Shown: positions 27,048-35,995 of the stretch, piece by piece
Numbering within the stretch: position 1 is the first letter of the stretch
How the letters are laid out: each line of letters opens with the position of its first letter
Source: Cryomorphaceae bacterium ASP10-05a
GTDB taxonomy: Bacteria; Bacteroidota; Bacteroidia; Flavobacteriales_D; Sanyastnellaceae
Direction of reading: 5' to 3'
Assembly (NCBI GenBank): GCA_000981645.1
Contig: LAQC01000001.1
Coordinates: 42,532-85,060 of the forward strand
Length of the DNA stretch: 42,529 nucleotides
The notes under the pieces: model-generated
Databases searched by the model: none
The model's input: the letters and a program-made list of their open reading frames with translations, nothing else
What the model was told of the DNA's origin: nothing
Translations under genes and position numbers: made by a program

Positions 27048-29831
27048 ATGAAGAAAATAATTAAAATTAGTGTTCTGGCATTTGTATTGCTTTTGTTCAC
27101 CATAATAGCCCTGCCCTTTGTATTCCAAGGAAAAATAGAGGCGGCTGTAAAGACTGCTGTGAATGAAAATATAAATGCTAATGTAAAGTGGACAGATTAT
27201 GGACTTAGTCTCTTAAAAAGCTTTCCAGATATGACCATTTCTTTAGATTCTTTAACCGTAATCGGTAAAAGTGAATTCGAAGGAGTAGCGCTGGTAAGCA
27301 TACCTAGATTAGATATCAGTTTAGATATCATGTCTTTATTCGGAGATTCGCCTCAGATTAATTCTTTTTCATTAAAAAATCCATATATAAATGTAATAGT
27401 GACCGAAGAGGGGTCAGCTAATTATGATATAGCTATTCCTTCAGAAGACGTAGCACAAGAAGCTTCTTCAGAAGTAAGCTCTTTTAGGTTAGCGCTAGAT
27501 TCGTATGAAATAGAAAACGGAACCGTTAGTTACTTGGATACTCCTGGGAATATGATGGTGTACTTAGAGAATTTAAACCACAGTGGTAAGGGTGACTTCA
27601 CCTCCTCGATTATCAATTTAAAGACGAAGACTACAGCAGATGAGTTTGATTTCATCTTTGATGATATCGCCTATATAAATAAAGCTACAACAGACATAAA
27701 TTTAAATCTGTTTATGGATTTAGATAAAATGAGATTCGATATTGAAGGAAATGAAATATTTCTAAATGAGCTCAAGTTGGTGGCTAATGGATTCGTAGAG
27801 ATGCCTTCAAGTGACATCGTAATGGACATTAAGTGTAAGGCACCAGACACTAATATTACACAACTTATTTCTCTGATTCCGGCTGAGTACAGAGGGGATT
27901 TAGCAGGAGTAAATGCCAAAGGAGCCCTGGCATTAAATGGCTTTGTTACTGGAAGCATGACTGAAACAGAACTTCCTGCCATCGGTTTAGATATTCAAAT
28001 TAAAGAAGGTTTCCTCCAGTACCCAGACCTGCCTGAGTCTATTAATGATATTGTGCTAAGCGCTCTATTTTCTCTTCCTCAAGGAAATAACCTAGATGAG
28101 ATGAAAGTGGATATTTCTCAGTTGAAAATGAATATAGCGGGAAACCCTATAGATGCTAGAATGCTCTTCACTAATCCATTTACATCTCAGTATATAGACG
28201 CGGCATTAAAAGCAAATTTAGATTTCGATAAATTAAGTAAAGCCTTTCCGATAGATGAAACGAAGCTGAATGGAAAATTAAACGCAGATGTAGTATTAAA
28301 AGGAAGTGTCTTAGATTTAACTAATCAGAATTTCGATGATTTTTATGCCAATGGCCTTATAGATGTAATAGGCATGAATTTAAATGCCTCCGATACCTAC
28401 GAGATGAATATAGAAAATGCTCATTTCGATATTACCCCGGCAAGTATAAAAATGGGAGCTTTTAAAGGAAGAATTGGAGAAAGTGACTTCGATGCCACGG
28501 GTAAATTAGATAACTTCTTAGCCTATGCATTTAATGATGAAAAGTTAAAAGGCACATTTGACTTTAGGAGTAACACTATGAATATGGATGACTTCATGAC
28601 TTCTGAGGAGTCTACAGAAGATGTCTCTGGAGATGTTGTAGAAGAAGCATACGTAGCTATTCCAGAGAACCTAGATTTCGATTTAACGGCAGACATTAAG
28701 AAGCTTATTTATGAGGGGACGGAGATGACCAATATAACGGGTCTAATCGTTGTGGATGACGGCACGGCTGCGTTGCAAAATGTGAAAGTGAACTATTTAG
28801 AAGGAAGTATAATTTTAGATGGGAAATACACCACAAAGGATAGAGAAAAGCCTCTTTTAGATATTGCCTATAATTTAAAGAACTTAGACATAGCTGAGAC
28901 GAGTAAATCATTCGATATGATTTCTCAATTAGCGCCAATAGCTAAATACTGTACAGGGAAGTTTGGTTCTGAACTTAGTTTTACTACAGAGTTAGGAAAA
29001 GACATGTTTCCTTTACTAGAAACACTGTCGGCCAAAGGGAATTTAAGTACAGATGCTTTAGAGATAGAGAAGTTTCAGCCATTAAATGAAATAGCAGCTA
29101 AACTGAAACTTGGAGAATTAGCGAAGCAGACCATAGATAATGTGAAAATGAGCTTTTCAGTAGAAGATGGAAAAGTTACCGTCAATCCCTATGAGATTAA
29201 GTTAGACGGCATGAAGACTACCATTTCTGGATGGACTAGTTTTAGTTCAGAAATGGATTATGTGGTGGATATAGATGTTCCGTTTAGCAAGCTGCCTCAG
29301 TCGGGAACAGACTTCGCCAATGACCTGTTAGGCAAAGTAAATCTACTAGGCTCGAACTTCAGTACCAATGAGATTATCCCTGTGAAAATTAGGGTAACAG
29401 GAACGATGCTAAACCCTAAGATAGATTTAAGTAAAGTAGGCAGCGGTCTAGTTCAAAGCGCTAAAGAGGAAATAAAAGAAGAAGTAAAAGAACTAGTTCA
29501 GGAAAAGGTAGAAGAGGTAAAAGAAGACGCTAAGGCTAAAGCCAAAGAAGAAGCGGATAAACTAATGGTTACAGCTACCGCCCAAGCAGAAAAAGTGAGA
29601 GCAGAAGGAATCCAGCTAGCAGACAAAGGAAAAGAAGAGGCTTATAAAGCTGCTCAGCGTATCCAAGATGCGGCTAAAAAGCCATGGGAAAAAGTAGCAG
29701 CGAAATTAGCGGCAGATAAAGCCAAGAAAAAAGCGGATGAAGCGCATGTCAAAGCTTTAGCTGCCGTCAAGACTAAAGCAGATAAAATTATAAGTGACGC
29801 ACAAAAAAGAGCCGATGATTTATTGGATTAA
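27048..29831 (+). CDS. AsmA-like family protein with Ala/Lys/Glu-rich helical C-terminus
   Basis: N-terminal TM, 'ISLDSLTVIGKSEFEGVALVSIPRLDISLDIMSLFGD', C-terminal AsmA-like region; last ~125 residues are charged and helical. Confidence 0.83.
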   Translation: MKKIIKISVLAFVLLLFTIIALPFVFQGKIEAAVKTAVNENINANVKWTDYGLSLLKSFPDMTISLDSLTVIGKSEFEGVALVSIPRLDISLDIMSLFGDSPQINSFSLKNPYINVIVTEEGSANYDIAIPSEDVAQEASSEVSSFRLALDSYEIENGTVSYLDTPGNMMVYLENLNHSGKGDFTSSIINLKTKTTADEFDFIFDDIAYINKATTDINLNLFMDLDKMRFDIEGNEIFLNELKLVANGFVEMPSSDIVMDIKCKAPDTNITQLISLIPAEYRGDLAGVNAKGALALNGFVTGSMTETELPAIGLDIQIKEGFLQYPDLPESINDIVLSALFSLPQGNNLDEMKVDISQLKMNIAGNPIDARMLFTNPFTSQYIDAALKANLDFDKLSKAFPIDETKLNGKLNADVVLKGSVLDLTNQNFDDFYANGLIDVIGMNLNASDTYEMNIENAHFDITPASIKMGAFKGRIGESDFDATGKLDNFLAYAFNDEKLKGTFDFRSNTMNMDDFMTSEESTEDVSGDVVEEAYVAIPENLDFDLTADIKKLIYEGTEMTNITGLIVVDDGTAALQNVKVNYLEGSIILDGKYTTKDREKPLLDIAYNLKNLDIAETSKSFDMISQLAPIAKYCTGKFGSELSFTTELGKDMFPLLETLSAKGNLSTDALEIEKFQPLNEIAAKLKLGELAKQTIDNVKMSFSVEDGKVTVNPYEIKLDGMKTTISGWTSFSSEMDYVVDIDVPFSKLPQSGTDFANDLLGKVNLLGSNFSTNEIIPVKIRVTGTMLNPKIDLSKVGSGLVQSAKEEIKEEVKELVQEKVEEVKEDAKAKAKEEADKLMVTATAQAEKVRAEGIQLADKGKEEAYKAAQRIQDAAKKPWEKVAAKLAADKAKKKADEAHVKALAAVKTKADKIISDAQKRADDLLD

Positions 29832-29835
29832 GAAA

Positions 29836-31854
29836 ATGATTTTTTGTGGAGTGTTTGTGTTTTGCTACGCAGCTCCTTTAACAGCTCAGGAATGTGGTAT
29901 AGAGTTAGAAGCTAAAGCCATCAAGCTATTAGAGAAATCTAAGAATAAGAAGAAATATAAGAGTGCCCAAAGAACTCAGTTCTTGAGAGATGCGTTAGAA
30001 ATAGATGAGGAATGTCTAGAGTGTAGATATTTATTAGGGAAAAAGGCATATAGAAGAGCCAAAAATGAAACCTATGATTTCACTGAAGCTAACACCTACT
30101 TAGCGCCTTTAGTTGAGCTCTGTCCAGAATACCATTCAGACCCTTATTTTTATCTGGGAGCGATGTCTTATGCAGAGCGGAGGTATACGGATGCGCTAGA
30201 TTACTTCGATAAATTTATACACTTCCCTTCTGATGACGAGTCTAAGTTTAGTAGGGATTATGACAAGAACTATGAGACGGTAAAAGCAGCGATTCCTTCA
30301 GTGGAGTTCTTTAAAAAGTATGCTGAAAACCCAGTGGACTATAATCCTAAACGAGTAGAAGAAATTAGCTCTAAAGAAGGAGAAGAATATCTGCCAGTAT
30401 TATCTCCAGATAATGAAATCATCTTTTTTACTAAGAAGCACCCAAAGAAAAGCAAGGGAATAATAGGAGATAACTGGGTCGAGGAGTTCACCATGAGTAA
30501 AAGGAAAGACATTAACTCCAAGTTCGAAGAACCTAAAGCACTTAGTGCTCCTTTTAATCTAGGAGACAATTATGGTGGAGCTACTATTTCTGTAGATAAT
30601 AAAGAAATGTATATAGCCAAGGTAAATTCTAATGGGATGAATCCTCAAAACATAGATATCTACAAGACTACTTATGCTAAGAGTTATGATGAGGTAAAAG
30701 GATATGATACATACAAATGGAGTAAGTTAGAAAGTGTAGGAGATCATATTAACACCAAACAAGGATGGGAAGCGCAGCCCTCTTTATCGTCAGACGGGAA
30801 GCTGTTGTTTTTTGCCTCTGCTCGTCCAGAGAGTGTTTTAGGGCCAGATGGAAACCCAAGTGTGGATATATACTTTTGTGAGAGACAATCAGATGACTCT
30901 TGGGGAAATCCACAAAATTTAGAATCTATAAACACCAAGGGAAGTGATAAGACTCCTTTTATGCATTCGGATTCTAGAACGCTTTATTTCGCATCTAACG
31001 CCCACAGAGGTTTTGGAGGTTTTGATCTATTCTTTACCCGCCAGTTGGATGATGGAACATGGTCTGAGCCAGAAAATCTGGGAGCTCCTATTAACTCTGA
31101 GAAAGATGAGGAAGGATTAATAGTGGCTACAGATGGAAAGCTTGCTTATTTCTCTAGTAAAATGGAAGGAAGCTTCACGAAGGATATCTTTAGTTTCGAG
31201 CTTCCTGAAAGAGCTAAGCCCCAGAAAGTCATTATTCTTAAGGGAACAGTAAAAGATGAGAATGATGAGGTAGTACAGGATCTGGAGATTGAAATAAAGA
31301 GTGATAGCAGAGATAATCCTGAGACCATTAAAATAAATCAGGAAGACGGAAGCTATGCAGCCATAATAAATGTAGAAAAAGACGAGGATGTGGTGGTGAT
31401 GATGAAAAAAGATGGCTACGCTTTTAATGCCCAACTGTTAACCACTAAAGACGAATTAAAAAAGCCTGATGTAATAGAACTAAAAACACAAGTTCAAAAG
31501 ATAGAAGCCAATAAGCCTTTTTTAATAAGAGACATTAACTACAGAACCAGCTCTAGTGATATAGATGATGAGTCTAAGACGATATTAAAACTCTTTGCTA
31601 TTTATTTAATCGAAAACCCTAGTCTTAAAATAGAAATTAGAGGGCATACAGATGATGTGGGTAATCTTACTGATAATCTAGCGCTAAGCACAGATAGAGC
31701 TTTTGAGGTGTTGGGCTATTTACAGGAGCAAGGAGTGGAATCTGGAAGGTTAAATTATAAAGGTTTCGGTCCGAATAAGCCTTTAGCTTCTAATGAAACT
31801 GCTGAAGGAAGATTAAAAAACAGACGGACAGAGTTTGTGGTTACTAAAATGTAA
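29836..31854 (+). CDS. OmpA-family protein with TPR-like, PD40 and regulatory-like domains (PorE-like architecture)
   Basis: Signal peptide; TPR-like region; 'EGEEYLPVLSPDNEIIFFTKKHPK', 'QPSLSSDGKLLFFASARP' (PD40); 'IEIRGHTDDVGNLTDNLALSTDRAFEVLGYLQEQGVESGRLNYKGFGPNKPLASNETAEGRLKNRRTEF' (OmpA). ORF track start 29794 lies inside the upstream CDS; 29836 preferred. Confidence 0.88.
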   Translation: MIFCGVFVFCYAAPLTAQECGIELEAKAIKLLEKSKNKKKYKSAQRTQFLRDALEIDEECLECRYLLGKKAYRRAKNETYDFTEANTYLAPLVELCPEYHSDPYFYLGAMSYAERRYTDALDYFDKFIHFPSDDESKFSRDYDKNYETVKAAIPSVEFFKKYAENPVDYNPKRVEEISSKEGEEYLPVLSPDNEIIFFTKKHPKKSKGIIGDNWVEEFTMSKRKDINSKFEEPKALSAPFNLGDNYGGATISVDNKEMYIAKVNSNGMNPQNIDIYKTTYAKSYDEVKGYDTYKWSKLESVGDHINTKQGWEAQPSLSSDGKLLFFASARPESVLGPDGNPSVDIYFCERQSDDSWGNPQNLESINTKGSDKTPFMHSDSRTLYFASNAHRGFGGFDLFFTRQLDDGTWSEPENLGAPINSEKDEEGLIVATDGKLAYFSSKMEGSFTKDIFSFELPERAKPQKVIILKGTVKDENDEVVQDLEIEIKSDSRDNPETIKINQEDGSYAAIINVEKDEDVVVMMKKDGYAFNAQLLTTKDELKKPDVIELKTQVQKIEANKPFLIRDINYRTSSSDIDDESKTILKLFAIYLIENPSLKIEIRGHTDDVGNLTDNLALSTDRAFEVLGYLQEQGVESGRLNYKGFGPNKPLASNETAEGRLKNRRTEFVVTKM

Positions 31855-31884
31855 CCGAATTTAGCACTCTAAAATTTTATAAAA

Positions 31885-32400
31885 ATGACTAAAAATATAT
31901 TTATCAGTTCGTTAGCTTTAATGGTGTTGCTATTTAGCTGTTCTGGACCTGTGGAGCCTACTAAAGTAGAAGGAAGCAAATCGTTTTATGGAACAGAAAT
32001 TTCATTGGAACAAGCAATGTCTATTAATGAACTAACCAATGAAATGAAATCAAAAGATTCATTGGTAGATGTTTTGATAGAAGGAGAGATTGTAGAAACC
32101 TGCGCTGTAAAAGGATGTTGGATGACAATAGCCAATCAGGAAGGTGAAGACCTAAGAGTAAGGTTTAAAGACTACGGGTTTTTCGTGCCTACAGAAGGGG
32201 CAGGAGGAAAGGAAGTAGCTTTTAAAGGAATAGCGTTAAAGAGCTCTGAGTCTGTGGAAATGCAACATCATTATATCGATGATGCAGATTTAAGTGATGA
32301 AGAAAAGGCCAAACAAAAAGAGGCGATTACTGAACCTAAGGATGTGATTTCATTCGAAGCGGTAGGAGTGGTAATTACAGGGATGGCTGAGAGTAAATAA
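31885..32400 (+). CDS. DUF4920 domain lipoprotein
   Basis: Lipobox 'LLFSCSG'; 'GEIVETCAVKGCWMTIANQEGEDLRVRFKDYGFFVPTEGAGGKEVAFKG'. Confidence 0.85.
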   Translation: MTKNIFISSLALMVLLFSCSGPVEPTKVEGSKSFYGTEISLEQAMSINELTNEMKSKDSLVDVLIEGEIVETCAVKGCWMTIANQEGEDLRVRFKDYGFFVPTEGAGGKEVAFKGIALKSSESVEMQHHYIDDADLSDEEKAKQKEAITEPKDVISFEAVGVVITGMAESK

Positions 32401-32418
32401 AAAATTAATAATTACAAG

Positions 32419-32450
32419 AAAAAAAAGGGGCCTTACGGCCCCTTTTTTTT
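32419..32450 (+). terminator. Rho-independent terminator
   Basis: AAAAAAAAGGGGCC-TTAC-GGCCCCTTTTTTTT; could act in both directions. Confidence 0.9.
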
Positions 32451-32517
32451 CATAAAATTGGCATCATTAATAGTAGATTAAAGCCGATTTTTCCCTTAAC
32501 TATTTTATCTTAGCCAC

Positions 32518-33024
32518 ATGTTACTAGAGAATCTTCAGCTAGAAAAATCAGATTTACCATTATTGGAAAATGTGGATTATAGTCCTCATCCTAAAGATTA
32601 TAGAGACATGAGGCTTTTGATACTCATGATTGTAATGTTCTTACTCTCTGGATTTTGGATTATGCAATTGGTTTTTTTGAACATGACTGCTATGGGAGTC
32701 ATATTTCTAATTTGGCTAGGCCTACTTTCTTTAATTTTACTTGAAGAAATTAAAGGATTTAAAAAAAGAGGATACGCCTTAAGGCAAAGAGACATCACCT
32801 ACAAAAAAGGGTTTCTAATCCATTCTCAGACCACTATTCCGTTTAATAGAGTTCAGCATTGTGAAACTACTCAAGGGCCTTTGTCAAGAGCTTTTGGATT
32901 AATGAGCTTAAAGGTGTTTACTGCAGGAGGAGCGAGTTCAGACTTAAGAATATCAGGCTTAAGACCAGAAGAAGCTAACCGACTCAAAGATTTTATTACA
33001 GAAGCTTCTTCCACGTATGAGTGA
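32518..33024 (+). CDS. PH (bPH2/YdbS-like) membrane protein
   Basis: Two TM segments then 'YALRQRDITYKKGFLIHSQTTIPFNRVQHCETTQGPLSRAFGLMSLKVFTAGG'. Confidence 0.87.
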   Translation: MLLENLQLEKSDLPLLENVDYSPHPKDYRDMRLLILMIVMFLLSGFWIMQLVFLNMTAMGVIFLIWLGLLSLILLEEIKGFKKRGYALRQRDITYKKGFLIHSQTTIPFNRVQHCETTQGPLSRAFGLMSLKVFTAGGASSDLRISGLRPEEANRLKDFITEASSTYE

Positions 33025-34525
33025 ATATAAGTTTGAAGAATTCAATCACCAGAATATTCTAGGCGTAGTTATCATTTTCGCGCAGAGTGTGAGAAAAATG
33101 CTGAATGCATACCTGGCATTTTTCGCATATTCTATATTTTCCGATGGCATAGGAAAATATGCTTGGTGGTTTTTTGGAATTTCATTAGTCTTCACTGCTG
33201 TGACTTCAGTGCTCAAGTATAGAAATTTTAGGTTCAAATTGGATGACACCCAACTTGTTTTAAATTCAGGAATCTTCACTAAGGATGTAATGAATATTCC
33301 TCTAGACAGGATTCAAAGTGTGCAAATGCATCAAAACTTTATTCAGCGGATTTTAGGAATTACGGGATTAAAGATAGACACGGCAGGTTCATCATCAGAA
33401 GAACTTGAAATCCCAGCACTAAAGCGGGAAAAAGCCGAATCTCTTTTAGAGCTCTTAAAAGGTAAAATCAGAAATGAGGATCTTCCTAAGAGTGATGAGC
33501 GCAGGGAAGAGTCTTCAGAAGTGCTCGAGAAAAAAAGCTTAAAAGAGACCTTAGTAAACTTAGACTTCAAAGCTATTCTAGTTTTAGCCATTACTGAAAA
33601 TCATATTAGAAATGGGCTTATAGCGGTAGCATTCATTATGGGTTACGCTGGACAATATTTAGATTATTCAGAACAGTTCGTAGTAGATGTTTTTGACGAC
33701 TACGCTCCGGAGTTGGTGGAGAGTGGAATAGCACTCATTATAGTATTTGTCTTTACCTTTTTATTCTTGTCTGTTCTCCTGTCATTTATTCAAGTAATTT
33801 TAAAATTCTTTGACTTTAAGGCAGAAGTGGATGGTCAGTCTTTCTATATATCTTCTGGTTTAATTAAGAGAAATGAGTTTACTATTCCATTAAAGAAGAT
33901 TCAGTTTTTAGAGTGGAAAACTAATTTACTAAGAAAACGTCTAGGGTTCGAGAGTATAAGTATTCATCAAGGAAGAAGTGTAGAATCGGCAGGAAAGAAT
34001 TTATTAGAAATTCCCTCGTGCTATAGTGAGCAGACAGAAAAAGTAATGGAGACATTATATACCGAATTAGTTGACGATGACTACTTCTTTTTACTTCAGC
34101 CTCACACTTATCAACGCGTGTTCAGGGCTCTTGTTCTTAGCCTATTTGGGATTCCTTTTTTCTTAATTGCACTGATAGCTACAGAAGAATTCGTAGTGTT
34201 TAGTGGTTTGTATTTAGTGTATGTATTTGTAATGATAGCGGCAGCAGAAAAGTACTACCAGTCTATTAATTTATGGGTAAATGAGGAGGTTATTATATAT
34301 GAGAGAGGATGGATCTTTCCTAAGAGAACTGTAGTAAAGCTTCATAAATTCCAAACAGTAGAGTTGACCCAAACTGTTTTTCAGGCCAAGAGAAATATTT
34401 GTCATTTAACCTTCTCTACAGCTGCCGGAGGAAGAAGTTTTCGTTTCTTTGATAAAAATGAGATGGAAGAACTACGTGATTTTGTTCTTTATAAAACCGA
34501 GAGCTTCACGGGAAAGTGGATGTGA
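33017..34525 (+). CDS. PH-domain membrane protein (YdbT-like)
   Basis: Repeated bPH2 units ('LVLNSGIFTKDVMNIPLDRIQSVQMHQNFIQRILGITGLKIDTAGSSSEE'); overlaps the previous gene by 8 nt. Confidence 0.87.
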   Translation: MSEYKFEEFNHQNILGVVIIFAQSVRKMLNAYLAFFAYSIFSDGIGKYAWWFFGISLVFTAVTSVLKYRNFRFKLDDTQLVLNSGIFTKDVMNIPLDRIQSVQMHQNFIQRILGITGLKIDTAGSSSEELEIPALKREKAESLLELLKGKIRNEDLPKSDERREESSEVLEKKSLKETLVNLDFKAILVLAITENHIRNGLIAVAFIMGYAGQYLDYSEQFVVDVFDDYAPELVESGIALIIVFVFTFLFLSVLLSFIQVILKFFDFKAEVDGQSFYISSGLIKRNEFTIPLKKIQFLEWKTNLLRKRLGFESISIHQGRSVESAGKNLLEIPSCYSEQTEKVMETLYTELVDDDYFFLLQPHTYQRVFRALVLSLFGIPFFLIALIATEEFVVFSGLYLVYVFVMIAAAEKYYQSINLWVNEEVIIYERGWIFPKRTVVKLHKFQTVELTQTVFQAKRNICHLTFSTAAGGRSFRFFDKNEMEELRDFVLYKTESFTGKWM

Positions 34526-34549
34526 AAATTGAATTAAACAACTAAAGAA

Positions 34550-35995
34550 TTGCAACGCACATTTCTGTCAAATCTGTTTCTTCTTATCCTCATTAATTTA
34601 TTAGTGAAGCCTATATGGGTATTGGTGATAGATGTAAAAGTACAGAATACGTTAGGGCCTGAGGCTTATGGCGATTTCTTTTCATTACTCAACTTCGCCT
34701 TTTTGTTTTCAGTGGTATTGGATTTTGGACTAAACAACTTCAACAATAGGAGACTAGCTCAAAACCCAGAAATAGCCTCCAAGGTCTTACCTCATACTGG
34801 ATTAATAAAACTTTTTTTAGGAGTAGGCTTTATGGCCACCGTTTATTTGTTTTCATTTCTTCTCGGGTATTCGGTAGAAGAAAGGAATCTCTTAGGCGCT
34901 ATTACGGTAATGCTTATTCTACAGTCTGTTCTTATTTTTCTTAGAACTAATCTAAGTGGAATACAGTGGTACCGCGCTGATGTTTTGGTCTCAGCCCTAG
35001 ACAAAGCCCTTATGATTATCATCATAGGATCTATGGTTTTTGGAAGTGTTTTAGAAACAGAATTCAACATCTATCAGTTTATCTATGGGCAGTGTGCAGC
35101 TTATCTCATAGCATCTATAGTAGTACTCATCCTGTTAGTTATTAGAATAAAGAAATTCAGTTTTAGCTTTAAGAGGGCAGAGATCCTGCACACATTTAAA
35201 TCTAGTTTGCCTTTTGCGCTACTTACTTTTTTAATGCTTATTTATTTTAAAATTGATGCAGTAATGATAGAAAGAATGTTGCCAGACGGTGATTTGCAAA
35301 CTGGATATTACGCCCAAGCCTATAAATTGTTGGATGCTTCAGTGATGTTTGCTTTGCTTTTTTCTACACTACTTCTGCCCATGTTTTCCAATATGATTTC
35401 TAAAAATGAGTCAGTTGTACTCTTGGTCAAGCTAAGCTCCAAATTAATGCTTATTCCTGCGTTTATAGGAGTAGTAATACTCTGTTCAGTGGGAGATGAA
35501 TTGTTGCCATTAATGTTTGAAACGGGCAGTGCGTATTCCTCTGAGATATTTCCTTATTTAATCATAACATTAATTCCTTTAGGAGCGAGCTATGTTTTTG
35601 GAACCCTAATAACCGCAGAAGGTGATATGAGATTTTTAAATAAGATAGCGGTGTTGGCCATTTTAGTGAATGTAGCCATGAATGGAATTCTAATTCGAGA
35701 ATACGGTATACTTGGAGCGGCTGTGGCTACACTTGTTACCCAAACGCTAGTCTCGTTGATACAATGGAGGTGTGCAGCAGTTAAATTTAAGATTTCCTAT
35801 GAATTAGCCCATTTACTCAGGGTAACCATTTTTGTGGTTGGGCTGGTTATGTCGTCCTTTCTCATTAAATACATTGATGCAGATTGGAAAGTAGAATCTT
35901 TTGTACTGCTTACAGTAGGGGTGATTTTAACTTTAAGCCTAAGGTTGATTAAAAAATCTGACTTTACGGCACTTAAGAATTACCAGAAATCTTAA
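34550..35995 (+). CDS. Polysaccharide/oligosaccharide flippase-like (MATE/MOP superfamily) membrane protein
   Basis: 12+ TM segments; 'NTLGPEAYGDFFSLLNFAFLFSVVLDFGLNNFNNRRLA'; TTG start. Confidence 0.82.
   Translation: MQRTFLSNLFLLILINLLVKPIWVLVIDVKVQNTLGPEAYGDFFSLLNFAFLFSVVLDFGLNNFNNRRLAQNPEIASKVLPHTGLIKLFLGVGFMATVYLFSFLLGYSVEERNLLGAITVMLILQSVLIFLRTNLSGIQWYRADVLVSALDKALMIIIIGSMVFGSVLETEFNIYQFIYGQCAAYLIASIVVLILLVIRIKKFSFSFKRAEILHTFKSSLPFALLTFLMLIYFKIDAVMIERMLPDGDLQTGYYAQAYKLLDASVMFALLFSTLLLPMFSNMISKNESVVLLVKLSSKLMLIPAFIGVVILCSVGDELLPLMFETGSAYSSEIFPYLIITLIPLGASYVFGTLITAEGDMRFLNKIAVLAILVNVAMNGILIREYGILGAAVATLVTQTLVSLIQWRCAAVKFKISYELAHLLRVTIFVVGLVMSSFLIKYIDADWKVESFVLLTVGVILTLSLRLIKKSDFTALKNYQKS

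Noticed and set aside
31117-31434. 105-aa minus-strand ORF
   Set aside because: Antisense to the OmpA/PorE-like gene; low-complexity HHHHH/Ile/Phe composition reflects antisense of Asp/Glu/Lys codons.
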